Source of the DNA: Cognaticolwellia sediminilitoris
GTDB taxonomy: Bacteria; Pseudomonadota; Gammaproteobacteria; Enterobacterales; Alteromonadaceae
DNA length: 64,000 nt
Assembly: GCA_002104535.1 (NCBI GenBank)
Contig: NBOG01000011.1
Span: 33,904 to 97,903, forward strand
Direction of reading: 5' to 3'
Shown: positions 8,982 through 17,611 of the stretch, in pieces
How positions within the stretch are numbered: the stretch's first letter is position 1
Layout: each line of letters starts with the position of its first letter
The notes under the pieces: model-generated
Databases searched by the model: none
What the model was told of the DNA's origin: nothing
What the model saw: only the letters and a program-made list of their open reading frames with translations
Translations under genes and position numbers: made by a program

Positions 8982-9401
8982 TTGAATATAATGTTAGTTA
9001 TTGCAGGGTGCTTTAGTGCACTTGCTGCACTGATACATATTGGTTGTATTTATTTTGGCGCACCTTGGTATCGATTTTTTGGTGCAGGCGAATCTATGGC
9101 ATCAATGTCTGAACAAGGACGTCTGCAACCGACGTTAATCACTTTAGCGATCATTGCAGTGTTAACACTGTGGTCACTTTATGCTTTGTCTGCAGCAGGC
9201 GTATTAAGACAACTCCCTTATGCTCGAAGTGTGCTATTGATTATTTCTGCAATTTACTTACTACGTGGAATTGCCGGTTTTTTTCTACTTAATAATCCAT
9301 TAGGTCGAACGACAGAATTTTGGGTTTGGAGCTCAAGCATCTGTTTAGTTATCGCTTTGTTTCATATTATTGGCTTAAAACAAACTTGGTCCTCTCTTTA
9401 G
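8982..9401 (+). CDS. small four-helix inner-membrane protein, function unknown
   Basis: This 139-residue hydrophobic protein has four predicted membrane helices: about 3-25, 51-72, 80-102 and 110-130. Conserved-looking features are GAPWYRFFGAGE after helix 1 and NNPLGRTTEFW between helices 3 and 4. I recognise the type as a conserved gammaproteobacterial membrane protein without an assigned function. TTG at 8982 is preferred because AAGGA lies 11 nt upstream; ATG 8991 is the alternative. It follows the GGDEF gene by 75 bp and may be a separate unit. Confidence 0.75.
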   Translation: MNIMLVIAGCFSALAALIHIGCIYFGAPWYRFFGAGESMASMSEQGRLQPTLITLAIIAVLTLWSLYALSAAGVLRQLPYARSVLLIISAIYLLRGIAGFFLLNNPLGRTTEFWVWSSSICLVIALFHIIGLKQTWSSL

Positions 9402-9748
9402 CATTTCTTAGCTTTATCACTATAGTTAATAACTAAACGCGCTTTATTCAGTATTGATACCTTAAAAGTCAGCCTGATTTATGCCGCGTTATTTTAACTG
9501 TTTATCTTAAAACTCTCACAACGAACAATTTTTTATGCATTTTTTTGCATTTATTTATATTGTTTTTTGCAGTTTTTAGTCTGAGGTTTGAGTTTAACTT
9601 GCTGTATTTAAGTGTTTTATTGTGATTGTATTAATTATATTTTCGTATATATAAAATAGTGGTTGGACCAGTAAGGGTATCTGTGTATACTCAATAGCAC
9701 TAATGCAGCAATGCAATAAAATTATTTTAAAAGTCTTAGGAGTTACCC
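9402..9748. other. intergenic region upstream of acyl-CoA dehydrogenase
   Basis: There is no coding potential in these 347 bp. The stretch is AT-rich, with T-runs around 9530-9575 that could end the preceding gene. A FadR-like operator lies at 9658-9674, and a good ribosome binding site (TTAGGAG) lies just before the ATG at 9749. Confidence 0.6.
9658..9674 (-). promoter_or_regulatory. FadR-like operator (candidate)
   Basis: Read on the minus strand, the site contains ACTGGTCCAACCAC, which matches the E. coli FadR core CTGGTCNGACCAG at 11 of 13 positions. It sits 75 bp upstream of an acyl-CoA dehydrogenase gene, a normal FadR target. A second, similar site precedes fadE at 20066-20082. No FadR gene lies in the window. 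Confidence 0.45.
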
Positions 9749-11569
9749 ATGCTAAGTTATAAAGCACCGATAGCAGATATCAAATTTTTATTTGAAGATG
9801 TATTTAATTATTATGAACATTACCAAAAGCATCCTGAATTTGAAGAAGCGACACCTGACTTAGTTGACGCCATTTTAGAAGAGTGTGCGAAATTTAGTGA
9901 AAATGAATTACTTCCGCTTAATCAAAGTGGTGATGAAGAAGGTTGTACATTCGATAACGGTAAAGTTACTACGCCTAAAGGTTTCAAAGAAGCTTATCAA
10001 AAGTATGTTGAAGGTGGCTGGCCAAGTTTGCCACATCATGTAGACCATGGTGGGCAAGGTTTACCTCCATCACTAGGTATGGTTGTTTCAGAGCTAATTG
10101 GTAGCGCTAACTGGTCATGGGCTATGTACCCAGGCTTAAGTCATGGCGCTATGAATACTATTGATACGCACGGTACTGACGAGCAAAAATCTTTATACCT
10201 AACACGATTAATTGAAGGTTCGTGGACCGGTACTATGTGTTTAACTGAGCCACAATGTGGCACAGACTTAGGTCAAGTTAAAACTAAAGCTGAGCCCAAT
10301 GGTGACGGTACTTATAACATTACCGGTACTAAAATTTTCATCTCTGCTGGCGAACATGACTTAACAGAAAATATTATCCATATTGTATTAGCTAGGTTAC
10401 CAGGTGCTCCAGAAGGTACTAAAGGCATCTCTTTATTTATCGTTCCTAAAATGCAAACAGATGAACAAGGCGCTATTGGTGAATTCAATAACGTTTCATG
10501 TGGTTCTATTGAGCATAAAATGGGCATCAAGGCATCAGTAACAGCGGTATTGAATTTCGATAACGCTAAAGGTGTTTTGATTGGTCCTGAAAATAAAGGT
10601 TTAGAATGTATGTTCACCTTTATGAATACCGCTCGTGTTGGTACCGCGCTGCAAGGTGTTTGTGCTGCTGAATTGGCTTATCAAAACTCTTTAATCTATG
10701 CAAAAGAGCGCCTATCAATGCGTTCATTATCAGGAACCAAACATCCTGAAAAAGTCGCTGATCCGATTATTTGTCACCCTGATGTTCGTAAAATGCTGAT
10801 GACCCAGAAAGCCATTAGTGAAGGCGGCCGTGCCATGATTTATTACACGGCGAAACTAGTGGATGAAATTGAGAATGCTAAAAGTGAAGAAGAACGTAAA
10901 AAAGCCGACAATCGCTTAGGTTTTATTACTCCAATTTTGAAAGCGTTTTTAACTGAGTTAGGTCAAGAAAGTGCAAACCATGGCTTACAAATATTTGGTG
11001 GCCACGGTTTTATCAAAGAGTGGGGTATGGAGCAAATCGTTCGCGATACACGTATTTCAACACTTTATGAAGGTACAACCGGTATTCAAGCACTTGATTT
11101 ATTAGGACGTAAAGTGCTGATGACACGCGGTAAATCGTTAAATGCTTTTGCTAAAGAAGTGCTAATTTTCTGTAAAGACAAAAGCATGCTGTCAAATAGC
11201 CCGCACAAACGTCAAATGAATAAGTTCATTTGGCCACTGAGTACCACGGTAGCTAAGTGGCAACAATACACCATCCGTTTAGGCCTTAAAGCACGAAAAG
11301 ATCGTGATGTTATTGGTTCAGCTTCGGTAGACTTCCTAATGTACTCGGGTTATGTTGTTATGGCATATTTTTGGGCGCAAATGGCTCAAAGTGCTTATGA
11401 GAAGCTTGCTACAGATGTTGAAAACAGAGATTTTTATCGCGCTAAAATAAAAACTGCAGAGTTTTATTTCGAACGCTTATTACCGCGTACGAAATCGTTA
11501 GCTGTTACTATGATGGCTGATCCTAAAACGTTAATGCAATTGGATGAAGAGTTATTATCATTCTTATAA
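9749..11569 (+). CDS. acyl-CoA dehydrogenase with C-terminal extension
   Basis: This 606-residue soluble flavoprotein performs the first, alpha,beta-dehydrogenating step of fatty-acid beta-oxidation. The N-terminal helical domain, middle beta domain (TGTMCLTEPQCGTDLG; KIFISAGEHD) and C-terminal helical domain are followed by the extra C-terminal domain of the long (about 600-residue) ACAD subfamily. The catalytic base is probably Glu441 in STLYEGTTGIQ. GGHGFIKEWGMEQIVRD is the flavin/dimer signature. A strong ribosome binding site precedes the ATG, and two hairpins end the gene. The FadR-like site upstream suggests induction by long-chain acyl-CoA. Chain-length preference cannot be read from the sequence. 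Confidence 0.93.
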   Translation: MLSYKAPIADIKFLFEDVFNYYEHYQKHPEFEEATPDLVDAILEECAKFSENELLPLNQSGDEEGCTFDNGKVTTPKGFKEAYQKYVEGGWPSLPHHVDHGGQGLPPSLGMVVSELIGSANWSWAMYPGLSHGAMNTIDTHGTDEQKSLYLTRLIEGSWTGTMCLTEPQCGTDLGQVKTKAEPNGDGTYNITGTKIFISAGEHDLTENIIHIVLARLPGAPEGTKGISLFIVPKMQTDEQGAIGEFNNVSCGSIEHKMGIKASVTAVLNFDNAKGVLIGPENKGLECMFTFMNTARVGTALQGVCAAELAYQNSLIYAKERLSMRSLSGTKHPEKVADPIICHPDVRKMLMTQKAISEGGRAMIYYTAKLVDEIENAKSEEERKKADNRLGFITPILKAFLTELGQESANHGLQIFGGHGFIKEWGMEQIVRDTRISTLYEGTTGIQALDLLGRKVLMTRGKSLNAFAKEVLIFCKDKSMLSNSPHKRQMNKFIWPLSTTVAKWQQYTIRLGLKARKDRDVIGSASVDFLMYSGYVVMAYFWAQMAQSAYEKLATDVENRDFYRAKIKTAEFYFERLLPRTKSLAVTMMADPKTLMQLDEELLSFL

Positions 11570-11581
11570 GCTAGGTTTAAA

Positions 11582-11656
11582 GTCCTAAATGTTAACCACA
11601 TTTAGGACGGGACATTTTAAAGTTAAAGCCGTATTTCTGATGAAATACGGCTTTTT
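11582..11656 (+). terminator. double hairpin terminator after acyl-CoA dehydrogenase
   Basis: A first perfect hairpin (GTCCTAAATG...CATTTAGGAC, 11582-11608) is followed by a second, AAAGCCGTATTTC-TGAT-GAAATACGGC, then TTTTT (11625-11655). The second has the full form of an intrinsic terminator. Confidence 0.85.
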
Positions 11657-11841
11657 AATTTCTCACTTATTGACTTTACCTTATTTTGATTTAACATTAT
11701 CAAAGCTTAAATATTTGAAAAATATAGTACTTATAAATATTTAATTTAAATTATAACAATGGACTGTTGAGTTATAGGAAGAAATCTTAGCTTTCAATTT
11801 CTTACTGAACTGTTGTTATTTATCAAACAATGGGTGTTGTA

Positions 11842-12981
11842 ATGAAATATAAATATTTATCAGTAAATACCGTTCTTATAATTTTATCATTCCACTGTCT
11901 TCCTATCTTAGCTTTTAATATCACAGCTATTGAAGGTTATTTATTATTAGCTAAAGCCAATGAAAAACAAACGAGTAATAAACGAGAGTTTCTTTGGACC
12001 GGTGTTGTCAGTAATAAAGTCGATAATTTAAATAAAAATTGGAATAGACCGGTTATAGAAAACTGGGGAATAAGTGATCGTTATCCGGGCACCCCAGGTA
12101 TGCCTATACCATTAGTTAAACCTTACAGTGAGACAGACCCAGGCTTTAGTGGCCCTAATGGTGAGCATTATGGTATTGAAATAGAATTTGCCGATGCTTT
12201 GATCGCACCACGTCAGCCAGACAGTAAAAATGTTAGGTTATATACAGATTTTGGTCAAACAGGCGCTTCTACATCCGGTATGACTCGTGCCGAAATACAT
12301 ATTCGAAGTACCTTGCAAGATATGAAAGTAAAAGAAGGTGATACCTTATGGTTAGGTTGGTCTGAATTGTATAGTGACTTAGATATGGAAAAAATCACTA
12401 CTGTTTTTCAATTTAGAAATCAGCCTAATGAACAAACACTTGCTGAAGCGGGTTTTACTCAATCTGAAATCGAAGAACTTGTTAACGCCGATGTAAATAA
12501 AGGCGGCCCAGCAGTAGGTATCATTACTACACCAATTAACCAAGCTTTGCATTATCAATTCAGTGTTCGAGAGGGAACTCCGATGAATTGGGTTGTGCCA
12601 GCTGACCATACCCATATAACAAGTTTTCCGGTCGAAAAAAATCAATGGTATGACATCATTGTGCAAATGAAATATGCCCAAGATAATAGCGGACGTTTCC
12701 GTATTTGGATTTATGAACATAATGCCGGAGAGGTTGTAAACTACAGTATTACTGATGCGCCTGAATGGGATTTCCAAGGTCCGACTATGTATAGCTATCC
12801 AACGAGTTTTCTGCCAGACATTCCTTCACCTGAAATTCGTCATGGTGTTTATCGCCATGAAAGAGTGTATGCAAGTGATGCGGTTGCAGAAAAAGATAGG
12901 TATATGACAAAGCATATCGGCCCATTACGTCTATGGGCTGGACCTGAAGAAGCCGGTTTTGATTATGTCGCGCCGAAATAG
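11842..12981 (+). CDS. secreted protein related to heparin-lyase-I-type polysaccharide lyases
   Basis: This protein of about 379 residues has an N-terminal signal peptide (about 1-25, ending near LPILAF). The mature part looks like the jelly-roll polysaccharide lyase family typified by heparin lyase I (Pfam polysaccharide lyase PF14099). Supporting stretches are TSGMTRAEIHIRS, EGDTLWLGWSELYSD, LHYQFSVREG and KNQWYDIIVQMKY-NSGRFRIWI, with HIGPLRLWAG near the end. Such enzymes cleave uronic-acid polysaccharides by beta-elimination. The family assignment is by pattern only and the substrate is not readable. ATG 11842 is favoured over 11830 because it places the charged residues directly before the hydrophobic core. 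The next gene also encodes a secreted protein. Confidence 0.65.
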   Translation: MKYKYLSVNTVLIILSFHCLPILAFNITAIEGYLLLAKANEKQTSNKREFLWTGVVSNKVDNLNKNWNRPVIENWGISDRYPGTPGMPIPLVKPYSETDPGFSGPNGEHYGIEIEFADALIAPRQPDSKNVRLYTDFGQTGASTSGMTRAEIHIRSTLQDMKVKEGDTLWLGWSELYSDLDMEKITTVFQFRNQPNEQTLAEAGFTQSEIEELVNADVNKGGPAVGIITTPINQALHYQFSVREGTPMNWVVPADHTHITSFPVEKNQWYDIIVQMKYAQDNSGRFRIWIYEHNAGEVVNYSITDAPEWDFQGPTMYSYPTSFLPDIPSPEIRHGVYRHERVYASDAVAEKDRYMTKHIGPLRLWAGPEEAGFDYVAPK

Positions 12982-13037
12982 AAACACTTTTTATAACACC
13001 TTACTGAAAATTACTTTCAACAATTGGAATACTTAAA

Positions 13038-13400
13038 ATGATAAAAATAACAAAAATATTAAGCACGGTTTTATTGGCTAGTCTGAGTGTTATTGGCGTT
13101 TGTTATGCCGGTAATAATTCAGGAAAACAAAACATTTATTTTTATAAAATTGATTCGCAGCGAATTGTTATTTCAGCTCCAACTGGCATTAAATTTATTG
13201 ATAATGCTAACTGTAATGGTACAACCGAGTCTACTGCAGTTGCTATTTCTGCAGTTCGAGATAATTTTGCAGAATTATACGCATCGGTGATGTTAGCTCA
13301 TGCCAATAACAGACAAATTGCCTTCTGGTTAGACGGTGCTTGTACACCGCCAATGGCTGGCGGGCCTTATCCAACGGCTAGTATGGTTTATGTCTATTAA
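13038..13400 (+). CDS. small secreted protein, function unknown
   Basis: This 120-residue protein has a signal peptide (MIKITKILSTVLLASLSVIGVCYAG) and a mature part of about 95 residues. The mature part contains two cysteines (NANCNGTT and DGACTPP), which could form one disulfide, and a C-terminal SMVYVY. It lies 56 bp after the lyase-like gene and before a strong terminator, so the two may form one transcript. I do not recognise a family. Confidence 0.65.
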   Translation: MIKITKILSTVLLASLSVIGVCYAGNNSGKQNIYFYKIDSQRIVISAPTGIKFIDNANCNGTTESTAVAISAVRDNFAELYASVMLAHANNRQIAFWLDGACTPPMAGGPYPTASMVYVY

Positions 13401-13453
13401 AGCTCAGTAACTATCTGAAAAATATACTTTTGACGTTGCTTTAGCTACTGTTC

Positions 13454-13503
13454 AAAACCGAAAAAGGCCATGTTTCATTTGAAATATGGCCTTTTTCGGT
13501 TTT
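13454..13503 (+). terminator. bidirectional intrinsic terminator
   Basis: Long arms AAAACCGAAAAAGGCCAT (13454-13471) and ATGGCCTTTTTCGGTTTT (13486-13503) are perfectly complementary around a 14-nt loop. The stem carries its own T-runs on both strands. It closes the lyase/small secreted protein unit. Confidence 0.88.
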
Positions 13504-13607
13504 AGGTATTCACCTTGGTGTTGCTGTCAGGTTTTTCAATTTAGCGGTAAATAATGAATAGTTGTAATGTATAAATGAGCAATGACTGTGGGTTGAAGGA
13601 TGACGGG

Positions 13608-14003
13608 ATGGATGAATTAACAACTTTTATTGATGCTATCGACAATAAAACAAAGCAAAACGATAGCCGTGAATTAATCAGTTTATTAGCGAATGCTTCA
13701 GGATATTTACCTAGTTTACAAGGCAGTATTATTGGCTTTGGTCGTTATCATTATAAATATGACAGCGGTCGGGAAGGTGATTGCGCGGTCATTGGTTTTT
13801 CACCACGGAAACATAACATAGCTATTTATATCATGCCTGGTTTTGCTAATAATCAACAATTGTTAGCCCGCCTTGGAAAGCATAAATTGGGTAAGTCTTG
13901 TTTGTATATTAATAAGCTGGCGGATATCGATTTAGCGGTGTTAAAAGAAATAGCACAATTGTCAGTGAAAGAAATGCAAAGTAAATACCACTGCCAACCT
14001 TAA
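13608..14003 (+). CDS. DUF1801 (YdhG-like) protein
   Basis: This 131-residue cytosolic protein has the DUF1801 core: GSIIGFGRYHYKYDSGREGDCAVIGFSPRKHNIAIYI at about residues 38-74, followed by KHKLGKSCLYINKLADID. The family's biochemical role is unsettled. ATG 13608 is chosen because AAGGA lies 7 nt upstream and the protein then starts at the usual helix MDELTTFID. The longer start at 13575 has no ribosome binding site. It converges with the aldo/keto reductase operon. Confidence 0.85.
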   Translation: MDELTTFIDAIDNKTKQNDSRELISLLANASGYLPSLQGSIIGFGRYHYKYDSGREGDCAVIGFSPRKHNIAIYIMPGFANNQQLLARLGKHKLGKSCLYINKLADIDLAVLKEIAQLSVKEMQSKYHCQP

Positions 14004-14035
14004 CTGAATGGACTTGCAGCTTAATAAAAAAATAG

Positions 14036-14061
14036 AACTGCAATGAACACTCATTGCAGTT
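14036..14061 (-). terminator. terminator of the TetR-ALDH-AKR operon
   Basis: Perfect 11-bp arms, AACTGCAATGA (14036-14046) and TCATTGCAGTT (14051-14061), surround a 4-nt loop. On the minus strand they are followed by a T-rich run (CTATTTTTTTATT), just downstream of the aldo/keto reductase stop. Confidence 0.85.
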
Positions 14062-14106
14062 ACATTCATATGGGACTTTAAATTAGACTTAGTTTTTTAG
14101 TCGAAG

Positions 14107-15162
14107 CTAAAAAGGTGATGGATGCTGTCTTAAGGCAAGGTTAATATCTTCAAGCACGTCTGCCGCTAATGGTTGATTAAAAGCAGCTATGTTTTCCGTT
14201 AATTGCTGGATGTTTGTTGCGCCAATAATGGTTGAAGTCACGCCATTAACTTGCTGACACCAAGCTAGCGCTAATTGAGATGGTGAAATGTTATGCTTCT
14301 TAGCTATTTCAACATAAGTTTTTACAGCAGAGTCAGCTTTTGGGGTATCACGAAAAAGCCCGTGGCGCTGCATTAAAGTCCAACGACTTCCTTCGGGACG
14401 TTGACCTGCTAAATATTTTCCAGTCAGTAAGCCTGTTGCAAGTGGTGACCAAGGTAAATAGGCGATTTCTTCATGTACACAGTTTTCAATTAAATGTGGC
14501 CAATCTTTGGTATGTAAAAGGCTAAATTCATTTTGTATGGACACCATTCTTGGCAAATTATGCTCAGCACTTAACTTTAGATATTGGTTTATGCCCCAAG
14601 GTGTATCGTCTGAAAGTCCACAATAGCGAATTTTACCGGCTTTAACGCAGGCGGCTAAGCCTTGTAAAATATCCAACATTTCTTCATTTTCTTGAGCTTT
14701 ATTAACTTCAGCATAATTAATGCTGTTGAGCCAATGGTTGCCGAAATGTGGTGATTGCCTATTTGGCCAGTGCAATTGATACAAATCAATATAATCGGTC
14801 TGTAGACGCTTAAGGGAGCCTTCTACAGCAGCAATAACACTTGCGCCGGTAATTTTACTGCCATCGCGTATATAGCTTAGGCCCGGTCCTGCTATTTTCG
14901 TGGCTAAGATTATATCTTTTCGACGAGCAGGTAGGGCATTTAGCCAATGACCGATTATCGTTTCAGTTTGACCATAAGTTTGCGCTGTTGGAGGTATCGC
15001 ATACATCTCTGCGGTGTCAACAAAGTTCACTCCTTGAGAGAGCGCATAGTTGAGCTGAGCATTCGCATCAACCTGGTTATTTTGCACTCCCCAAGTCATA
15101 CTACCTAAACATACTTCGGATACTTTTAATGGACTTGAACCTAACTTTACATACTTCATCAT
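14107..15162 (-). CDS. aldo/keto reductase, Tas-like
   Basis: This 351-residue NADP(H)-dependent oxidoreductase has a TIM-barrel fold. It resembles E. coli Tas in length and opening (SSPLKVSEVCLGSMTWGVQN). The catalytic tetrad is visible: Asp and Tyr in FVDTAEMY, Lys in ILATKI, and His in YQLHWPNR. Two ATGs are adjacent at the start (15162, 15159), with GAGAG upstream. It is the last gene of a minus-strand operon with a TetR regulator and an aldehyde dehydrogenase, which suggests joint handling of reactive carbonyls. The true substrate is unknown. Confidence 0.9.
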   Translation of the reverse strand: MMKYVKLGSSPLKVSEVCLGSMTWGVQNNQVDANAQLNYALSQGVNFVDTAEMYAIPPTAQTYGQTETIIGHWLNALPARRKDIILATKIAGPGLSYIRDGSKITGASVIAAVEGSLKRLQTDYIDLYQLHWPNRQSPHFGNHWLNSINYAEVNKAQENEEMLDILQGLAACVKAGKIRYCGLSDDTPWGINQYLKLSAEHNLPRMVSIQNEFSLLHTKDWPHLIENCVHEEIAYLPWSPLATGLLTGKYLAGQRPEGSRWTLMQRHGLFRDTPKADSAVKTYVEIAKKHNISPSQLALAWCQQVNGVTSTIIGATNIQQLTENIAAFNQPLAADVLEDINLALRQHPSPF

Positions 15163-15221
15163 ACTGCTCTCTAACTCTGCAATTTAGTCATACCGACGAA
15201 ATGTAACTGAACTAATACTGA

Positions 15222-16589
15222 TCAGCGGATCCAACGGAGAAATTTAAATTTCAATTCACTATATGGGGCAAATCGCACTGGTAAGTCTTTTAAAAAGGGT
15301 CGAACAAGAACCGATTTTAAATGGCTAAAATTATCAAAGCCAGCTTTGCCGCTATATTGCCCCATACCGCTAGGACCTATGCCTCCAAACGGGAGTTCGG
15401 GTACGGCATTAAACATAATAACGTCGTTAACACATTGGTTTCCTGAACTTATTTCATTAATCCAAGCTTGGCATTGTTGTTTGTTTTTACTAAATATATA
15501 AGCGGAAAGTGGCTTTTCACGGTTTTTAACAAACGCTTTAGCGCTGTCGAAATCTTCAATGGTTATTATCGGTAAGATAGGGCCAAAAATTTCATCCACC
15601 ATTAAAGGGCTATCAAGCGGTGGGTTAATGACGATAGTAGGTGCAATATAGCGATTTTCAATGTCAAATTCACCGCCAGTTTCAACGTCAACATTGGTTA
15701 AATATTCACTGACTCGTTTTGCATGGCGCTGATTAACAATACGGCCGTAGCTTTCACTTTGTTTCGGGTCGGCACCGAACATTTGTGTTATTTGTGCTTT
15801 AAGCGCAGCAACGAGTGGTTCAATCATGTTTTTAGTGGTAATAATATAATCAGGAGCAATACAAGTTTGACCTGCATTCATCCATTTTCCCCAAGCTATT
15901 CTTTGTGCTGTGATGTTGATATTTGCACTTTCATCAACATAAACCGGACTTTTACCACCAAGCTCTAGTGTTACTGGCGTTAAATTTTTAGCGGCAGCAG
16001 CCATGACTATGCGAGCTACTTGGCCATTACCGGTATACATGATGTGATCAAAAGGCAAAGCGAGCAGTGCTGTAGTTTCTTCAACTGCGCCTTCAACCAC
16101 CGTAAAGGCATTGTTATCTAAATATTGTGGAATTAATTGTGCTAAAAGTTTTGAGGTCGCGGGTGCAAGTTCAGAGGGTTTAACTATTGCACAGTTTCCT
16201 GCGGCAATTACTGCAACTAAAGGGGCTAAAATCAGTTGCATTGGATAATTCCAAGCACCTATTATCAGCACCGTTCCTTGTGGCTCAGGCTTGATAAATG
16301 ATCGACCCGGCTGTGCGACGATAGGGGTGGCAACAGATCGCTTTTTCGCCCAGCGATTTAATTTTTTGCAAACATGATCAACATCGCCGGTGACATAAGA
16401 AACTTCTGTAATCCAAGCTTCTTGTGCTGGTTTGCCTAAGTCTTGATACAGCGCATCTAAGAAAAGTTGCTCGTTTTCTAGTGCTAAGCGCTTAATTTGT
16501 TGAAGTTGCTGCTTTCGCCAAGTTAAGTCTCGTGTTGTATTAGAGGAAAAAAATTCTTGATGTTGTGCAAATCTATCACTGAAACTCAC
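15222..16589 (-). CDS. class 3 aldehyde dehydrogenase (fatty/aromatic aldehyde type)
   Basis: This 455-residue protein belongs to the shorter ALDH3-like group (coniferyl/fatty aldehyde dehydrogenases). It oxidises aldehydes to acids with NAD(P). The general base Glu is in TLELGGKSPVY and the nucleophilic Cys in NAGQTCIAPDY. EPQGTVLIIGAWNYP is the coenzyme-binding signature, and PFGGIGPSGMGQYSGKAGF is near the C terminus. It lies 81 bp downstream of the TetR gene and 59 bp upstream of the aldo/keto reductase, all on one strand. Confidence 0.92.
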   Translation of the reverse strand: MSFSDRFAQHQEFFSSNTTRDLTWRKQQLQQIKRLALENEQLFLDALYQDLGKPAQEAWITEVSYVTGDVDHVCKKLNRWAKKRSVATPIVAQPGRSFIKPEPQGTVLIIGAWNYPMQLILAPLVAVIAAGNCAIVKPSELAPATSKLLAQLIPQYLDNNAFTVVEGAVEETTALLALPFDHIMYTGNGQVARIVMAAAAKNLTPVTLELGGKSPVYVDESANINITAQRIAWGKWMNAGQTCIAPDYIITTKNMIEPLVAALKAQITQMFGADPKQSESYGRIVNQRHAKRVSEYLTNVDVETGGEFDIENRYIAPTIVINPPLDSPLMVDEIFGPILPIITIEDFDSAKAFVKNREKPLSAYIFSKNKQQCQAWINEISSGNQCVNDVIMFNAVPELPFGGIGPSGMGQYSGKAGFDNFSHLKSVLVRPFLKDLPVRFAPYSELKFKFLRWIR

Positions 16590-16670
16590 TAGTAGCCCTG
16601 TTTAAATTATATGGTCAGATGACTTAATTTAACTGATTTTATTTAGTAGTACAAAGCTTTAGTAGAAAAG

Positions 16671-17339
16671 CTAATCGGCTCTGACATTCACAACAATAGC
16701 TAATATATGCTGAATTAAATTCCGCGTAGTATGAATATCGAATGATAATGTTTCAGGTAACAATTGACGAAACTGAATTTGTTTTATCACCATCAATAAC
16801 TGTTCAGCATTTATTTCAGCTTTTTCTTTACTAAACCGTTGGCATAGTTCTAGATAAGGCACTAATTGAACATCATGATAGTGCTTAGCTGCAAAATGTA
16901 GGGCTGGCGACACTTGTAATTCACTTAAAAACTGTTGCTCAACTATCAGTTGTTTACGGTTTTTAGAAACGTCAGTTTTTATTAACGCCATGAATAATTC
17001 TGTCAGTTGTTCGCGTAGTTCTACCCGCAAGCTAACTTTACGTAACTCTAATTTTGAATATTGATTTACCAGCTTCAAAATAGGGGCGAATAAATCTGTT
17101 AATGTTGAAATTAAATTTTCAGAATTAAGCGCAAATGCTTGCTGCACTAACGCGTGGATATCTTTAAAATAGTAAGTGGTTAATGAAAGTTGTATATCAG
17201 CATGTTTAGCAACGGCGCGATGAGTTGTCCCTTTAATACCTCGCTCGGCGAGGACGGCAATAGTGGATGCTAATATTAAGTTTTTTGTTCTTTCACCTTT
17301 ACTGCGTCTAACAGGGGTATTTTCAATAAGGTTCAACAT
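16671..17339 (-). CDS. TetR-family transcriptional regulator
   Basis: This 222-residue protein has a TetR N-terminal HTH at about 14-65 (ERTKNLILASTIAVLAERGIKGTTHRAVAKHADIQLSLTTYYFKD). A longer helical ligand-binding domain without recognisable motif follows. It heads the operon with the aldehyde dehydrogenase and aldo/keto reductase and probably autoregulates it in response to an aldehyde or fatty acid. No clear palindrome was identified upstream. Confidence 0.88.
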   Translation of the reverse strand: MLNLIENTPVRRSKGERTKNLILASTIAVLAERGIKGTTHRAVAKHADIQLSLTTYYFKDIHALVQQAFALNSENLISTLTDLFAPILKLVNQYSKLELRKVSLRVELREQLTELFMALIKTDVSKNRKQLIVEQQFLSELQVSPALHFAAKHYHDVQLVPYLELCQRFSKEKAEINAEQLLMVIKQIQFRQLLPETLSFDIHTTRNLIQHILAIVVNVRAD

Positions 17340-17543
17340 TGGTCAAGCTAGCTCTTTAATCACTGGGTAAATTAGTTGATGACAGCCTGACGCGGCCATT
17401 ATCTTGTTAAGATTTTGTTGCCAGCATGTTAACTTGTTTTTCTGGTGGTAACAATATAGTTATAAAAATAATAATGAAATCATTTGGTTAAAAACTATTT
17501 TTAACTCATGCTTTCTTCAGTAGATTTTAACAGATGTAACCAC

Positions 17544-17581
17544 AAAAAAGCCCGTTATTGTTAATTACAATAACGGGCTTT
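17544..17581 (-). terminator. fadE terminator
   Basis: Arms AAAGCCCGTTATTG and CAATAACGGGCTTT surround TTAATTA. On the minus strand the second arm runs into TTTTTT. It lies 30 bp downstream of the fadE stop codon. Confidence 0.88.
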
Positions 17582-17611
17582 AATTAAGGGATAAATTATA
17601 TAACGCGAATA

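Noticed and set aside
13087-13290. 67-codon ORF overlapping the small secreted protein gene
   Set aside because: It lies out of frame inside a gene with a clear signal peptide; it is a shadow frame.
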